DNA from: JAVVSR01 sp964604875
GTDB lineage: Bacteria > Bacillota > Clostridia > Christensenellales > CAG-917
Reading direction: 5' to 3'
Assembly (NCBI GenBank): GCA_964604875.1
Contig: CAZSAC010000015.1
Coordinates: 1-33,417 of the forward strand
Length of the DNA: 33,417 nucleotides
Numbering within the stretch: the first letter of the stretch is position 1; the number at the start of each line of letters is the position of its first letter. Below the pieces are notes generated by a model that worked only from the letters and a program-made list of their open reading frames with translations, did not search any database and was not told the origin of the DNA. Position numbers and translations under genes: made by a program. Below, piece by piece: positions 25,858 through 32,961 of this stretch.

Positions 25858-27141
25858 TTAGTCTTCGACTCGTATTAGGGCGTCAACAGAGACAACTCCT
25901 TCCAAGTCTTTAATTTGCTCCAACGCTTTATTTATACATTTTTCACTTGTAATATGAGTTACAAAAATAATCGGAATCCCCGACACGGAATCCAAAATCT
26001 GTTTTTGCAAAACTGTAGTAATGCTCACGTTATTTTTGCCAAATACGCTTGATATTCTACCCAACGTTCCGCACTTATCCAAGGCTGTCAAGCGAATATA
26101 ATATTTGCTTTTGAAATCGGTTATAAAGTCAGAATCCTTGCTTGTCCCGTCATTTTTAAATGGTAAATACCGTGGTTTGGATTGTTGAGAAGCAAAAATA
26201 ATGTCCGACACGATTGCGCTGCCCGTGGGTAAATCCCCTGCGCCTCGACCGTATAGCATAATATTTCCAACGCTGTCACCATCTAAAAGGACGGCGTTAA
26301 AACTCCCCGAAACACTTGCAAGCGGATTGCTATTTTTCACAAAAACAGGGTGTACGTGAGCTTCGATTTTTCCATCGTGATTTTTGCTTATAGCCAAAAG
26401 CTTGATGGTCATGCCAAGCTCCTTTCCATAGTTTATATCTGCAACCGACACGTTAGATATGCCTTCTCTGAAAATCCTTGCTACAGGCACTTTTTTATGA
26501 TACGCCAATGTAGACAATATGCTGAGTTTATAGCTTGCGTCAAAGCCTTCCACGTCGGCTGTCGGGTCTAATTCCGCATAACCAAGGTCTTGAGCAGACT
26601 TTAAAGCAACAGAATAATCTGCGCCGTTGTTGGTCATCTCGGACAGAATATAGTTGGTTGTGCCGTTTATTATGCCCTTTATCGATTTTATTGTATTTGC
26701 CTGCATACCCTCTGTAATTGCGCGGATAATCGGAACGCCTCCAACACAGCTTGCTTCGAAATATAAACCCGCTTTGCCTTTTCTCGCCGCAGCCTCAAGC
26801 TCGTGCCAATGCTTTGAAAATAGCTCTTTATTTGCCGTCACAATGGATTTTCCCGCTTCTAATGCTTTAATCAAAAAAGTCCTTGCAGGTTCAATCCCAC
26901 CGAAAAATTCGGCAACTATGCTGATATCGGGATTGTTTATTACGTCATTTATATCAGTCGATACTATGGACGGGTCTATCCCCAGTTCGACTACTCTAGT
27001 CATATTCCTTTCCAAAATGTGCAAAACCGATATATCCAAGCCCTGCACTTTTTTGAACATTTCCTTATTTTTTTGTAAAATACGATATGTGCCTCCGCCA
27101 ACAGTACCTATGCCCAATAATGCTACGCCAACTTTTTTCAT
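25858..27141 (-). CDS. hom: Homoserine dehydrogenase
   Basis: The 427-residue enzyme has an N-terminal NAD(P)-binding loop GIGTVGGGTYRIL (11-23), SIVTANKELFSKH near 98, the family segment GIINGTTNYILSEM near 155-168, YAELDPTADVEGFDASYK, and a C-terminal ACT domain (from about 347, YYIRLTALDKCGTLGRISSV) for threonine feedback. It reduces aspartate semialdehyde to homoserine for threonine and methionine synthesis. It is 10 bp after coaX, an unusual partner. Length is normal for the monofunctional ACT form. Confidence 0.96.
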   Translation of the reverse strand: MKKVGVALLGIGTVGGGTYRILQKNKEMFKKVQGLDISVLHILERNMTRVVELGIDPSIVSTDINDVINNPDISIVAEFFGGIEPARTFLIKALEAGKSIVTANKELFSKHWHELEAAARKGKAGLYFEASCVGGVPIIRAITEGMQANTIKSIKGIINGTTNYILSEMTNNGADYSVALKSAQDLGYAELDPTADVEGFDASYKLSILSTLAYHKKVPVARIFREGISNVSVADINYGKELGMTIKLLAISKNHDGKIEAHVHPVFVKNSNPLASVSGSFNAVLLDGDSVGNIMLYGRGAGDLPTGSAIVSDIIFASQQSKPRYLPFKNDGTSKDSDFITDFKSKYYIRLTALDKCGTLGRISSVFGKNNVSITTVLQKQILDSVSGIPIIFVTHITSEKCINKALEQIKDLEGVVSVDALIRVED

Positions 27142-27151
27142 AATGTTTCTC

Positions 27152-27922
27152 CTATTTGTTCATATCGTATAAAATTTTCAAGCCTTTTAAAGCCAAAGCT
27201 CTGTCTACTATATCAATGATTGTCGGGTCAGTTTTAACAATAACTTCACTCAATCCGCCGGTCGCCACAACCTTTGCGTCAGCCATGCCTTCTTCTTTTT
27301 TGATTTTATCAATAATATATTTCACCAAGCCCGAATAACCAAACGCCATACCGGACTGCATATTTTCGATTGTGCTTTTCCCTAAAACTTCTTTCGGGGC
27401 GACCAACTCAAATCTGGGCAGCTTTGCGGCGGTATTCACCAAAGATTCCGCAGCGGTTTTTATGCCCGGGGCTATTACGCCTCCAAGAAAAGTGCCGTCC
27501 GCCGTTAAAGCGTTGAATGTAGTTGCGCTTCCAAAGTCAACGACTATTGCGGGGCCCTTATACAAATTGTGAGTGGCAACAGCGGAAACAACTCTGTCGG
27601 AGCCAAGCTCAGTTGGATTGTAATAGTTGAATTTTAACCCCGTATTGCTTGTAGCGTCAATAAATATCGGCTTTTTCTTCATATAATAGGTGCAGGTATG
27701 TTCGATAGTATAATTCAACATAGGGGCCACAGATGAAACAATAATGCCTTCTATATCGGCAAAAGTAATATTCCTAGTTTCAAATAAATCGTATAATACC
27801 ATACCAAATTCGTCCGCCGTCCTAGAAGCCAAAGTTGAAACTCTCCAGCTTTTTAAAAGCGTATCGCCTTTGTAAACACCAATTTTTACGTTTGTATTTC
27901 CAACGTCCATAACAAGTAACAT
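27152..27922 (-). CDS. coaX: Type III pantothenate kinase CoaX
   Basis: The 256-residue ASKHA-fold kinase begins MLLVMDVGNTNVKIGVY (phosphate loop 1), has ELGSDRVVSAVATHNLY near 106, VVDFGSATTFNAL near 128-140 and GGVIAPGI near 147. It phosphorylates pantothenate, the first step of CoA synthesis, and type III enzymes are not inhibited by CoA. GGTGAT lies a few nt upstream of the ATG. It heads the operon coaX-hom-orf72-plsY, with a strong promoter 28 bp upstream. Confidence 0.95.
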   Translation of the reverse strand: MLLVMDVGNTNVKIGVYKGDTLLKSWRVSTLASRTADEFGMVLYDLFETRNITFADIEGIIVSSVAPMLNYTIEHTCTYYMKKKPIFIDATSNTGLKFNYYNPTELGSDRVVSAVATHNLYKGPAIVVDFGSATTFNALTADGTFLGGVIAPGIKTAAESLVNTAAKLPRFELVAPKEVLGKSTIENMQSGMAFGYSGLVKYIIDKIKKEEGMADAKVVATGGLSEVIVKTDPTIIDIVDRALALKGLKILYDMNK

Positions 27923-27949
27923 ATATCACCATAAAAAACAATTTTAATT

Positions 27950-27978
27950 ATTATAACAAATATATTTTTTTATTACAA
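27950..27978 (-). promoter_or_regulatory. Promoter of the coaX-hom-orf72-plsY operon
   Basis: TTGTAA (27973-27978), 17 bp, then TATAAT (27950-27955) with an upstream TG (extended -10) on the minus strand. Leader about 20 nt. Confidence 0.7.
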
Positions 27979-27990
27979 CTAATCTGCTAT

Positions 27991-28018
27991 AAAATAAAAA
28001 CCCGACCGCAGTCGGGTT
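27991..28018 (-). terminator. Terminator after the LRR lipoprotein gene
   Basis: AACCCGAC (27999-28006) and GTCGGGTT (28011-28018) form an 8-bp stem with a 4-nt loop, followed on the minus strand by TTTATTTT. Confidence 0.92.
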
Positions 28019-28033
28019 AATATGCTTTATTTC

Positions 28034-29029
28034 TTATCTCGCCGTAACTTTTTTACATCCGTTAAAGGGGTTGGTGCCCAAAACGGTGTCGGAGTAGCTT
28101 GAACCCGATTTATAGCGTTTGTTATAGGTAATTTCAAGATTTGAACAGTTGCTGAAAGCAAGCGTCCCTATAGACTGAATCGCAGTCAGCGTTAGCGTTC
28201 CTTCAAGCCCGCTGTTTCTAAACGCTCCCGAACCAATACCCGTTAAGGTTTTAGGTAAGGTAATCGTTTTTAAGGATTCACACCCCGTAAACACATTAAC
28301 AGCGATGTCGCAAACCGCATAAACTGCCGTTTGAGTTTTGCCTTTCGCATCTGTATAAGAATAATAATACTGGCTCATCGTGACCGATTCCAAGCTTTTG
28401 CAGTTTGCAAAAACCGCAGCTTCCAATCTCGTAACCTTTGCGGGAATGGCAACGGATTTAAGTTTATAGCAATTTCTAAACGCAGCGTGGTGGATTTTCT
28501 TCACGTTTACGCCTAATTCTATCGTCTCTAAATTGGCGCAATCACGGAAAGCGTTTGCGTAAACATAACGCATATTTGAACCCATTTTTACACTCTTAAG
28601 CGTTTCGTCCCCACGGAAAGAACCGGTATCAATCATTACGACCGGCAACCCTTTGTATGTATTTGGAATCACAATTTCTGTGGGTCTGCCTGTGGTAATG
28701 TTGGGGTTAAACCCTCTTACCTTATAACCGATTGTCGAATATGGCTCAAAATAAAAATATTTATCTTCAGTAGGCAAAAGCCCGTCAACTTCCGATTCAA
28801 ACTCTACGTCTTTATTAACAAGCTCCCAGCCTTCGCCGAAATCAGCCGACGCAACTGCAACGCCCGTGTCTTCCTCATCGGGAGCGGTGTCATAAATATC
28901 GTTTGCTAATTGATTGTCAAGCTGTTCCTCTGCCGATCGAATTTCCTTTGCCGTTGAATCACACGCAACAAATAAAAAAGCCAAGCAAATTAATACAACG
29001 GTTAGAAAAACTATTCTCTTATTTTTCAT
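28034..29029 (-). CDS. BspA-type leucine-rich-repeat surface lipoprotein
   Basis: The 331-residue protein has a lipoprotein signal peptide ending in FVAC (C23), an acidic linker, and from about 118 a run of LRR_5 (BspA/TpLRR) repeats: GSFRGDETLKSVKMG, AFRDCANLETIELG, AFRNCYKLKSVAIP, VFANCKSLESVTM, VFTGCESLKTITLP. Such proteins are anchored outside the membrane and often bind host or bacterial partners. The start has GGAGGAA just upstream. It is a single-gene transcript with its own promoter and terminator. Ligand unknown. Confidence 0.92.
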   Translation of the reverse strand: MKNKRIVFLTVVLICLAFLFVACDSTAKEIRSAEEQLDNQLANDIYDTAPDEEDTGVAVASADFGEGWELVNKDVEFESEVDGLLPTEDKYFYFEPYSTIGYKVRGFNPNITTGRPTEIVIPNTYKGLPVVMIDTGSFRGDETLKSVKMGSNMRYVYANAFRDCANLETIELGVNVKKIHHAAFRNCYKLKSVAIPAKVTRLEAAVFANCKSLESVTMSQYYYSYTDAKGKTQTAVYAVCDIAVNVFTGCESLKTITLPKTLTGIGSGAFRNSGLEGTLTLTAIQSIGTLAFSNCSNLEITYNKRYKSGSSYSDTVLGTNPFNGCKKVTAR

Positions 29030-29072
29030 AAATTCCTCCTCCCAAAGGGAAGTAAATAACTATACATAATAT

Positions 29073-29102
29073 ATATTAGCATATTAAAACGACTTATGTC
29101 AA
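29073..29102 (-). promoter_or_regulatory. Promoter of the LRR lipoprotein gene
   Basis: Perfect TTGACA (29097-29102) on the minus strand, 18-bp spacer, TAATAT (29073-29078, 4/6). The rest of 29041-29213 is AT-rich with no other feature seen. Confidence 0.55.
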
Positions 29103-29213
29103 TAGAATAAACTGTTTTAAATTGGCAACAGATTTAATCAAAACAACCGTTTTATTTGCATTTTTTGCATATAGGCTTAAAATTTTGCATAGATTATTGT
29201 AAATCGAAATTTC

Positions 29214-29245
29214 GCAAAAAGAAAAGAGGCATTAGCTGCCTCTTT
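29214..29245 (-). terminator. Terminator after the Cys-rich small protein gene
   Basis: AAAGAGGCA (29223-29231) pairs with TGCCTCTTT (29237-29245) around a 5-nt loop; TTCTTTTT follows on the minus strand. Confidence 0.9.
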
Positions 29246-29269
29246 CAAAATAAGTACTGCGTCCCTCGA

Positions 29270-29464
29270 TTATCTACCGCCACAGCCGCAGCCACAGCAA
29301 GATAAGATTAGCAACCAGGGTAAGCAATCGCAGAAGCTACTTCCACAGCCACTTCCACTTCGAGCCGAGCTGTCGCCGCCACAGCAACCGCCACAGCAGA
29401 ATAAGATAAGTAACCACGGTAAGCAATCACAAAAGCTACTGTTCCCACCGAATAATCCGCCCAT
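29270..29464 (-). CDS. Cysteine-rich, internally duplicated small protein
   Basis: The 64-residue product starts at an ATG with GGAGG 6 nt upstream; a longer frame to 29509 lacks such support. It holds two copies of a unit beginning SSFCDCLPWLLIL (9-21 and 42-54), each followed by a Cys/Gly tail (CCGGCCGG and CCGCGCGG). I count 13 cysteines. The repeats are hydrophobic enough to insert in or lie on a membrane, and no signal peptide is separate from them. The family is not recognised; small Cys/Gly-rich proteins of this sort are seen in clostridia without known function. It has its own leader and terminator. No maturation enzyme gene is adjacent, so a modified-peptide role is unsupported. Confidence 0.72.
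   Translation of the reverse strand: MGGLFGGNSSFCDCLPWLLILFCCGGCCGGDSSARSGSGCGSSFCDCLPWLLILSCCGCGCGGR
29303..29440 (-). repeat. Tandem in-gene duplication (99-bp period)
   Basis: Positions 29402-29440 and 29303-29341 encode the same 13 residues. The two 39-bp stretches differ at 5 bases, all at synonymous sites by my reading. Confidence 0.85.
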
Positions 29465-29484
29465 AACGCACCTCCTTTTAATAT

Positions 29485-29498
29485 TGTGTTTAAACACA
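29485..29498. promoter_or_regulatory. Perfect 14-bp palindrome in the Cys-rich gene leader
   Basis: TGTGTTTAAACACA is its own reverse complement and sits 21 bp before the ATG of the Cys-rich gene, just upstream of its ribosome site. It could be an operator for a dimeric regulator; this is inference from symmetry. Confidence 0.5.
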
Positions 29499-29565
29499 CT
29501 ACACTTCACAATACGCAGATATTATTTTTTTTGTTACAGCTTTCCCAAAAGTCTTGGGATTTTAC

Positions 29566-29594
29566 TTGACTTTTAAATAATTACAAAATAGAAT
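29566..29594 (+). promoter_or_regulatory. Promoter of the glycyl-tRNA synthetase gene
   Basis: TTGACT (29566-29571), 17-bp spacer, TAGAAT (29589-29594). The leader of about 27 nt is too short for a T-box. A 6-bp inverted repeat TCCCAA/TTGGGA (29533-29549) lies upstream. Confidence 0.7.
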
Positions 29595-29627
29595 TTAATC
29601 ATTATAGTTTTTTAAGGACTCATTAAC

Positions 29628-31013
29628 ATGGCTAAACTCACAATGGAAAAACTTGTCGCACTCTGCAAAGGTCGTGGTTTTATTTATGCAGGAAGCGAAA
29701 TATACGGCGGTCTTGCGAACACTTGGGATTACGGTCCTTTAGGGGTGGAATTTAAAAATAACGTTAAACGCGCTTGGTGGAAGAAATTTATTCAAGAAAA
29801 TCCATACAATACGGGCGTGGACTGCGCAATTTTGATGAATCCGCAAGTTTGGGAGGCTTCCGGGCACTTGGGCGGTTTTTCCGACCCTTTGATGGACTGC
29901 AAAAGCTGTAAATCACGCCATCGCGCCGACAACCTTATTGAAGACTATATGTCCAAAAAAGGACTGACGGAAAACATTGCCGGCTGGTCCAATGAGCAAA
30001 TGGAAAAGTATATCGCCGACAACGGCATAAAATGTCCTGTTTGCGGGAACAGCAATTTTACCTCAATCAGAAAATTTAATTTGATGTTTAAAACTTTTCA
30101 AGGCGTAACAGAAGACAGTACAAACACAATCTATCTCCGCCCTGAAACCGCGCAAGGTATTTTTGTCAACTTTAAAAACGTACAACGCACCTCCCGCGCA
30201 AAGGTTCCGTTTGGAATCGGGCAAATAGGAAAGTCCTTTAGAAACGAAATTACGCCCGGCAATTTCATTTTCCGCGTGCGTGAGTTTGAGCAGATGGAGC
30301 TAGAGTTTTTCTGTAAACCGGGCACCGATTTAGAATGGTTTGATTATTGGAAAAACTTCTGCAAAGATTGGCTGCTAGATTTGGGAATCAAGCCCGAATG
30401 CTTAAAGCTTCGCGACCACGACAAAGACGAGCTTTGTTTTTACAGCAGAGCTACCACCGACTTTGAATATCTATTCCCGTTTGGTTGGGGAGAGCTTTGG
30501 GGCGTCGCCGACAGAACTGATTATGATTTAAACTGCCACGCTAAAAAAAGCGGGGAGAATATGGAATATACCGACCCTATCACCAACGAAAAATACGTGC
30601 CCTACGTTATTGAGCCGTCACTTGGTGTAGAGCGTTCGGTTTTGGCGTTTTTATGCAACGCCTACGACGAGGAAGAGCTTGAAGGCGGAGACACCCGTGT
30701 AGTTTTAAGACTGCATCACGCCCTCGCGCCCTATAAGGTTGCCATTCTGCCCTTGCAAAAGAAGCTGGGCGACAAAGCCAACGAAATATATTTCAACCTC
30801 AGCAAAAAGTTTTCGGCAACCTACGACGAAAGCGCAAGTATCGGAAAACGTTATCGCCGTCAAGACGAAATCGGGACTCCGTTTTGCATTACGATTGATT
30901 TTGACACGTTGGAAGACAACACCGTCACCGTTAGAGAAAGGGACAGTATGGCACAAATCCGTCTGCCGATTGAAAGTTTGGAAAGCTATTTAGAAAAAGA
31001 ACTGCAATATTAA
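29628..31013 (+). CDS. glyQS: Glycyl-tRNA synthetase, alpha2 type
   Basis: The 461-residue class II enzyme has the single-chain GlyRS pattern: SEIYGGLANTWDYGPLGVE (23-41), zinc-type cysteines at 91/94 and 136/139, RPETAQGIFVNF, motif 2 FRNEITPGNFIFRVREFEQ (204-222), motif 3 EPSLGVERSVLAFL and a C-terminal anticodon domain. It charges tRNA-Gly. This is the archaeal/eukaryotic-like form found in many Bacillota and not the alpha2beta2 form. AAGGA precedes the ATG by about 9 nt. A small XRE gene follows after 38 bp. Confidence 0.97.
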   Translation: MAKLTMEKLVALCKGRGFIYAGSEIYGGLANTWDYGPLGVEFKNNVKRAWWKKFIQENPYNTGVDCAILMNPQVWEASGHLGGFSDPLMDCKSCKSRHRADNLIEDYMSKKGLTENIAGWSNEQMEKYIADNGIKCPVCGNSNFTSIRKFNLMFKTFQGVTEDSTNTIYLRPETAQGIFVNFKNVQRTSRAKVPFGIGQIGKSFRNEITPGNFIFRVREFEQMELEFFCKPGTDLEWFDYWKNFCKDWLLDLGIKPECLKLRDHDKDELCFYSRATTDFEYLFPFGWGELWGVADRTDYDLNCHAKKSGENMEYTDPITNEKYVPYVIEPSLGVERSVLAFLCNAYDEEELEGGDTRVVLRLHHALAPYKVAILPLQKKLGDKANEIYFNLSKKFSATYDESASIGKRYRRQDEIGTPFCITIDFDTLEDNTVTVRERDSMAQIRLPIESLESYLEKELQY

Positions 31014-31051
31014 AACAACAATAGTAAATCAATATTTTCTGGGGGGAGAAT

Positions 31052-31297
31052 ATGCTTTATGGAAGCCTTTTGCGAACAATTCGCAAGATGAAAAACTATA
31101 CTCAACAAGAAGTTGCTGACGGCATTTTATTATCACGTATAAAATATAGCCGATACGAAACCGACTTAATCCCTATGGACATGGAAACGCTAGACTATTT
31201 GGCAAAGTTTTATGAAACCACCGTTGAAGATTTTCAGCGTTGGGCAGAGGCGTTTTCTCATATCCATAACCCTTCTCTAATACGAATGAAGAAGTGA
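31052..31297 (+). CDS. Small XRE-family helix-turn-helix regulator
   Basis: The 81-residue protein is essentially one Cro/CI-type HTH domain: RTIRKMKNYTQQEVADGI (9-26) with ILLSRIKYSRYETDL as recognition helix region, then MDMETLDYLAKFYETTVEDF. There is no effector domain. A strong purine-rich ribosome site (GGGGGGAG) is just upstream. It may be co-transcribed with glyQS and ends 2 bp from the convergent hflX stop. Targets unknown; the palindrome at 29485 is one candidate site by proximity only. Confidence 0.88.
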   Translation: MLYGSLLRTIRKMKNYTQQEVADGILLSRIKYSRYETDLIPMDMETLDYLAKFYETTVEDFQRWAEAFSHIHNPSLIRMKK

Positions 31298-31299
31298 TT

Positions 31300-32895
31300 T
31301 TATAAGTCCTCTTTGAATAATTGTAATACTATCATTTTGCGCAAATTCTCTAGATTATCGTTCTGTTTTGCGCTTATAACTATTGAATTAGGATTTTCAG
31401 AAACAAAATTGACCGCCAAATCCGCCTTATTATACACCGTTATAATAGGCGTTTCTTTTATCCCTAGAGATTCTAATACGCCTAATACGACTTCTTCCTG
31501 CCTTGCCAAATCGGGGCTGCTGCAATCTGCAACGTGAAGCAGCAAATCGGCGTAAGTCGCCTCCTCCAAAGTGCTTTTGAAAGCGTCAATAAATTCGTGC
31601 GGTAAGTTGTCGATAAAGCCTACTGTATCTGTCAAAAGATATTGATGCTTATAATCTACAAATATTTTACGTGTCACGGGGTCAAGCGTGGCAAAAAGCT
31701 TGTCTGCCTCTAAAACGCCCGCCTTTGTCAAGCTGTTCATCAACGTAGATTTTCCAGCATTGGTATAACCTACAATAGCGACGGTTTTGATACCCGACTT
31801 ATTGCGACGTTCACGACGCAAATCTCTTTCTTTTTTTAATTCTTCAACCTTTTGATTCAACTCAAAAATTGCCCGACGAATCCTTCTTCTATCGGTTTCA
31901 AGCTTCGTTTCGCCCGCGCCTCTTGTCGCCGAACCGTTTGCGCCACCACCGCCGATTCTCGATAATGCTTTGCCCTGCCCCAAAATCTTCGGCAGAGTAT
32001 ATTTTAACATTGCAAGTTCAACCTGAAGTTTTCCTTCGTTGGTGGTTGCGTGATGAGCAAATATTTCCAAAATCAACATCGCGCGGTCAATGACTTTACA
32101 CCCCAAAACTTCTTCAATGTTGTTGAGCTGACTGCCCGTTAATTGGTTGTTGAATATGACGTATTCCGCATGCAAAATTTGAACAAGTTGCTTAATTTCA
32201 TCCAGCTTTCCACGCCCCGTGCAAAATGCGCGGTCAACGTTTTGCTTTTGTAAAACGGAATCCAACACGTCAATTTGCATTGTGTCGGCAAGCCGTTTTA
32301 ATTCGGCAAGCTCAATTTCTCCGTTCTCTTGCGCTACGTTAACCAAAATTGCGCTTTTTGGCTTTACCCCTGTATTTTGATTTGAAATCTTTTGAGAAGA
32401 TATCTGCTCGTATTCAATTATTTTGTCTAAGAAGTCTTTATCGTTGAGTTTTTCAAAATCTTTAACATAAAAACGGTCGGCTTTGTCTTTGTTTATATAT
32501 GCAAGCTCAATATCTACGGGGCAACCTCTATCGACGCCCACCGCAGCTATTGAATCCAACCTCATATTTTTCAACGCAGAAATATCCATTTCGGAGAGCT
32601 TTCCGCAACCATTTGGATGCGTATGCACGCAACGCACGCCGGTAAAGCCGTGTTCACTGCGCTTTAAGCTGAAGTTTTGTAAAGATACCGTGCCTGCATC
32701 GCCAATTCCCACAGCAAGCAAATTGCCCGCTCTTGAAATAAATACGCAAAGCTCTCTATTGGTTTTGGCTGTTATTGCGCAAAGTGAATCTAAAACCTCT
32801 CTGTCAATATAAAGGTTTTTGTCATAATTTCCGCAAAGCTCCTCAAGAGAGTCTAATACTATTCTTTTAATTCCGTTAGTGTTTCCGTATAGCAT
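31300..32895 (-). CDS. hflX: HflX ribosome-splitting GTPase with N-terminal JAMM-like domain
   Basis: The 531-residue protein has an N-terminal extension of about 180 residues, then the HflX domain with GGGGANGSATRGAGETKLE near 315-333 and a GTPase domain: G1 GYTNAGKST (376-384), G3 DTVGF (423-427) and G4 NKAD. HflX splits stalled ribosomes. The extension contains HTHPNGCGKLSEMD (91-104), fitting H-x-H-x7-S-x2-D of JAMM metalloproteases, with E48 as a possible fourth residue. Clostridial HflX proteins commonly carry such an extension. No ribosome site precedes the ATG; an extended -10 ends 6 nt before it, suggesting a leaderless mRNA. Confidence 0.95.
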   Translation of the reverse strand: MLYGNTNGIKRIVLDSLEELCGNYDKNLYIDREVLDSLCAITAKTNRELCVFISRAGNLLAVGIGDAGTVSLQNFSLKRSEHGFTGVRCVHTHPNGCGKLSEMDISALKNMRLDSIAAVGVDRGCPVDIELAYINKDKADRFYVKDFEKLNDKDFLDKIIEYEQISSQKISNQNTGVKPKSAILVNVAQENGEIELAELKRLADTMQIDVLDSVLQKQNVDRAFCTGRGKLDEIKQLVQILHAEYVIFNNQLTGSQLNNIEEVLGCKVIDRAMLILEIFAHHATTNEGKLQVELAMLKYTLPKILGQGKALSRIGGGGANGSATRGAGETKLETDRRRIRRAIFELNQKVEELKKERDLRRERRNKSGIKTVAIVGYTNAGKSTLMNSLTKAGVLEADKLFATLDPVTRKIFVDYKHQYLLTDTVGFIDNLPHEFIDAFKSTLEEATYADLLLHVADCSSPDLARQEEVVLGVLESLGIKETPIITVYNKADLAVNFVSENPNSIVISAKQNDNLENLRKMIVLQLFKEDL

Positions 32896-32901
32896 AGTTA
32901 T

Positions 32902-32910
32902 ATTATATCA
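32902..32910 (-). promoter_or_regulatory. Extended -10 promoter giving a probably leaderless hflX mRNA
   Basis: TGATATAAT on the minus strand: perfect TATAAT (32902-32907) with TG extension. Only 6 bases separate it from the hflX ATG (32893-32895), so transcription should begin at the start codon. Confidence 0.6.
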
Positions 32911-32918
32911 AATTTTCC

Positions 32919-32947
32919 AAAGAAAAACACCTGAAATTTCACAGGTG
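32919..32947 (-). terminator. Terminator after guaB
   Basis: CACCTG (32928-32933) and CAGGTG (32942-32947) form a 6-bp stem with an 8-nt loop, followed on the minus strand by TTTTTCTTT. It overlaps the region where a -35 for hflX would lie. Confidence 0.75.
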
Positions 32948-32961
32948 CTTTATTAAATTTA

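Noticed and set aside
29303..29440. Repeat as a CRISPR-like or mobile element
   Set aside because: It is an in-frame coding duplication with only two copies and no spacers.
29270..29464. Cys-rich protein as a RiPP precursor
   Set aside because: No modification enzyme, protease or transporter gene is adjacent, and there is no distinct leader peptide.
29595..29627. T-box leader for glycyl-tRNA synthetase
   Set aside because: The leader predicted from the TTGACT/TAGAAT promoter is only about 27 nt and has no T-box sequence.
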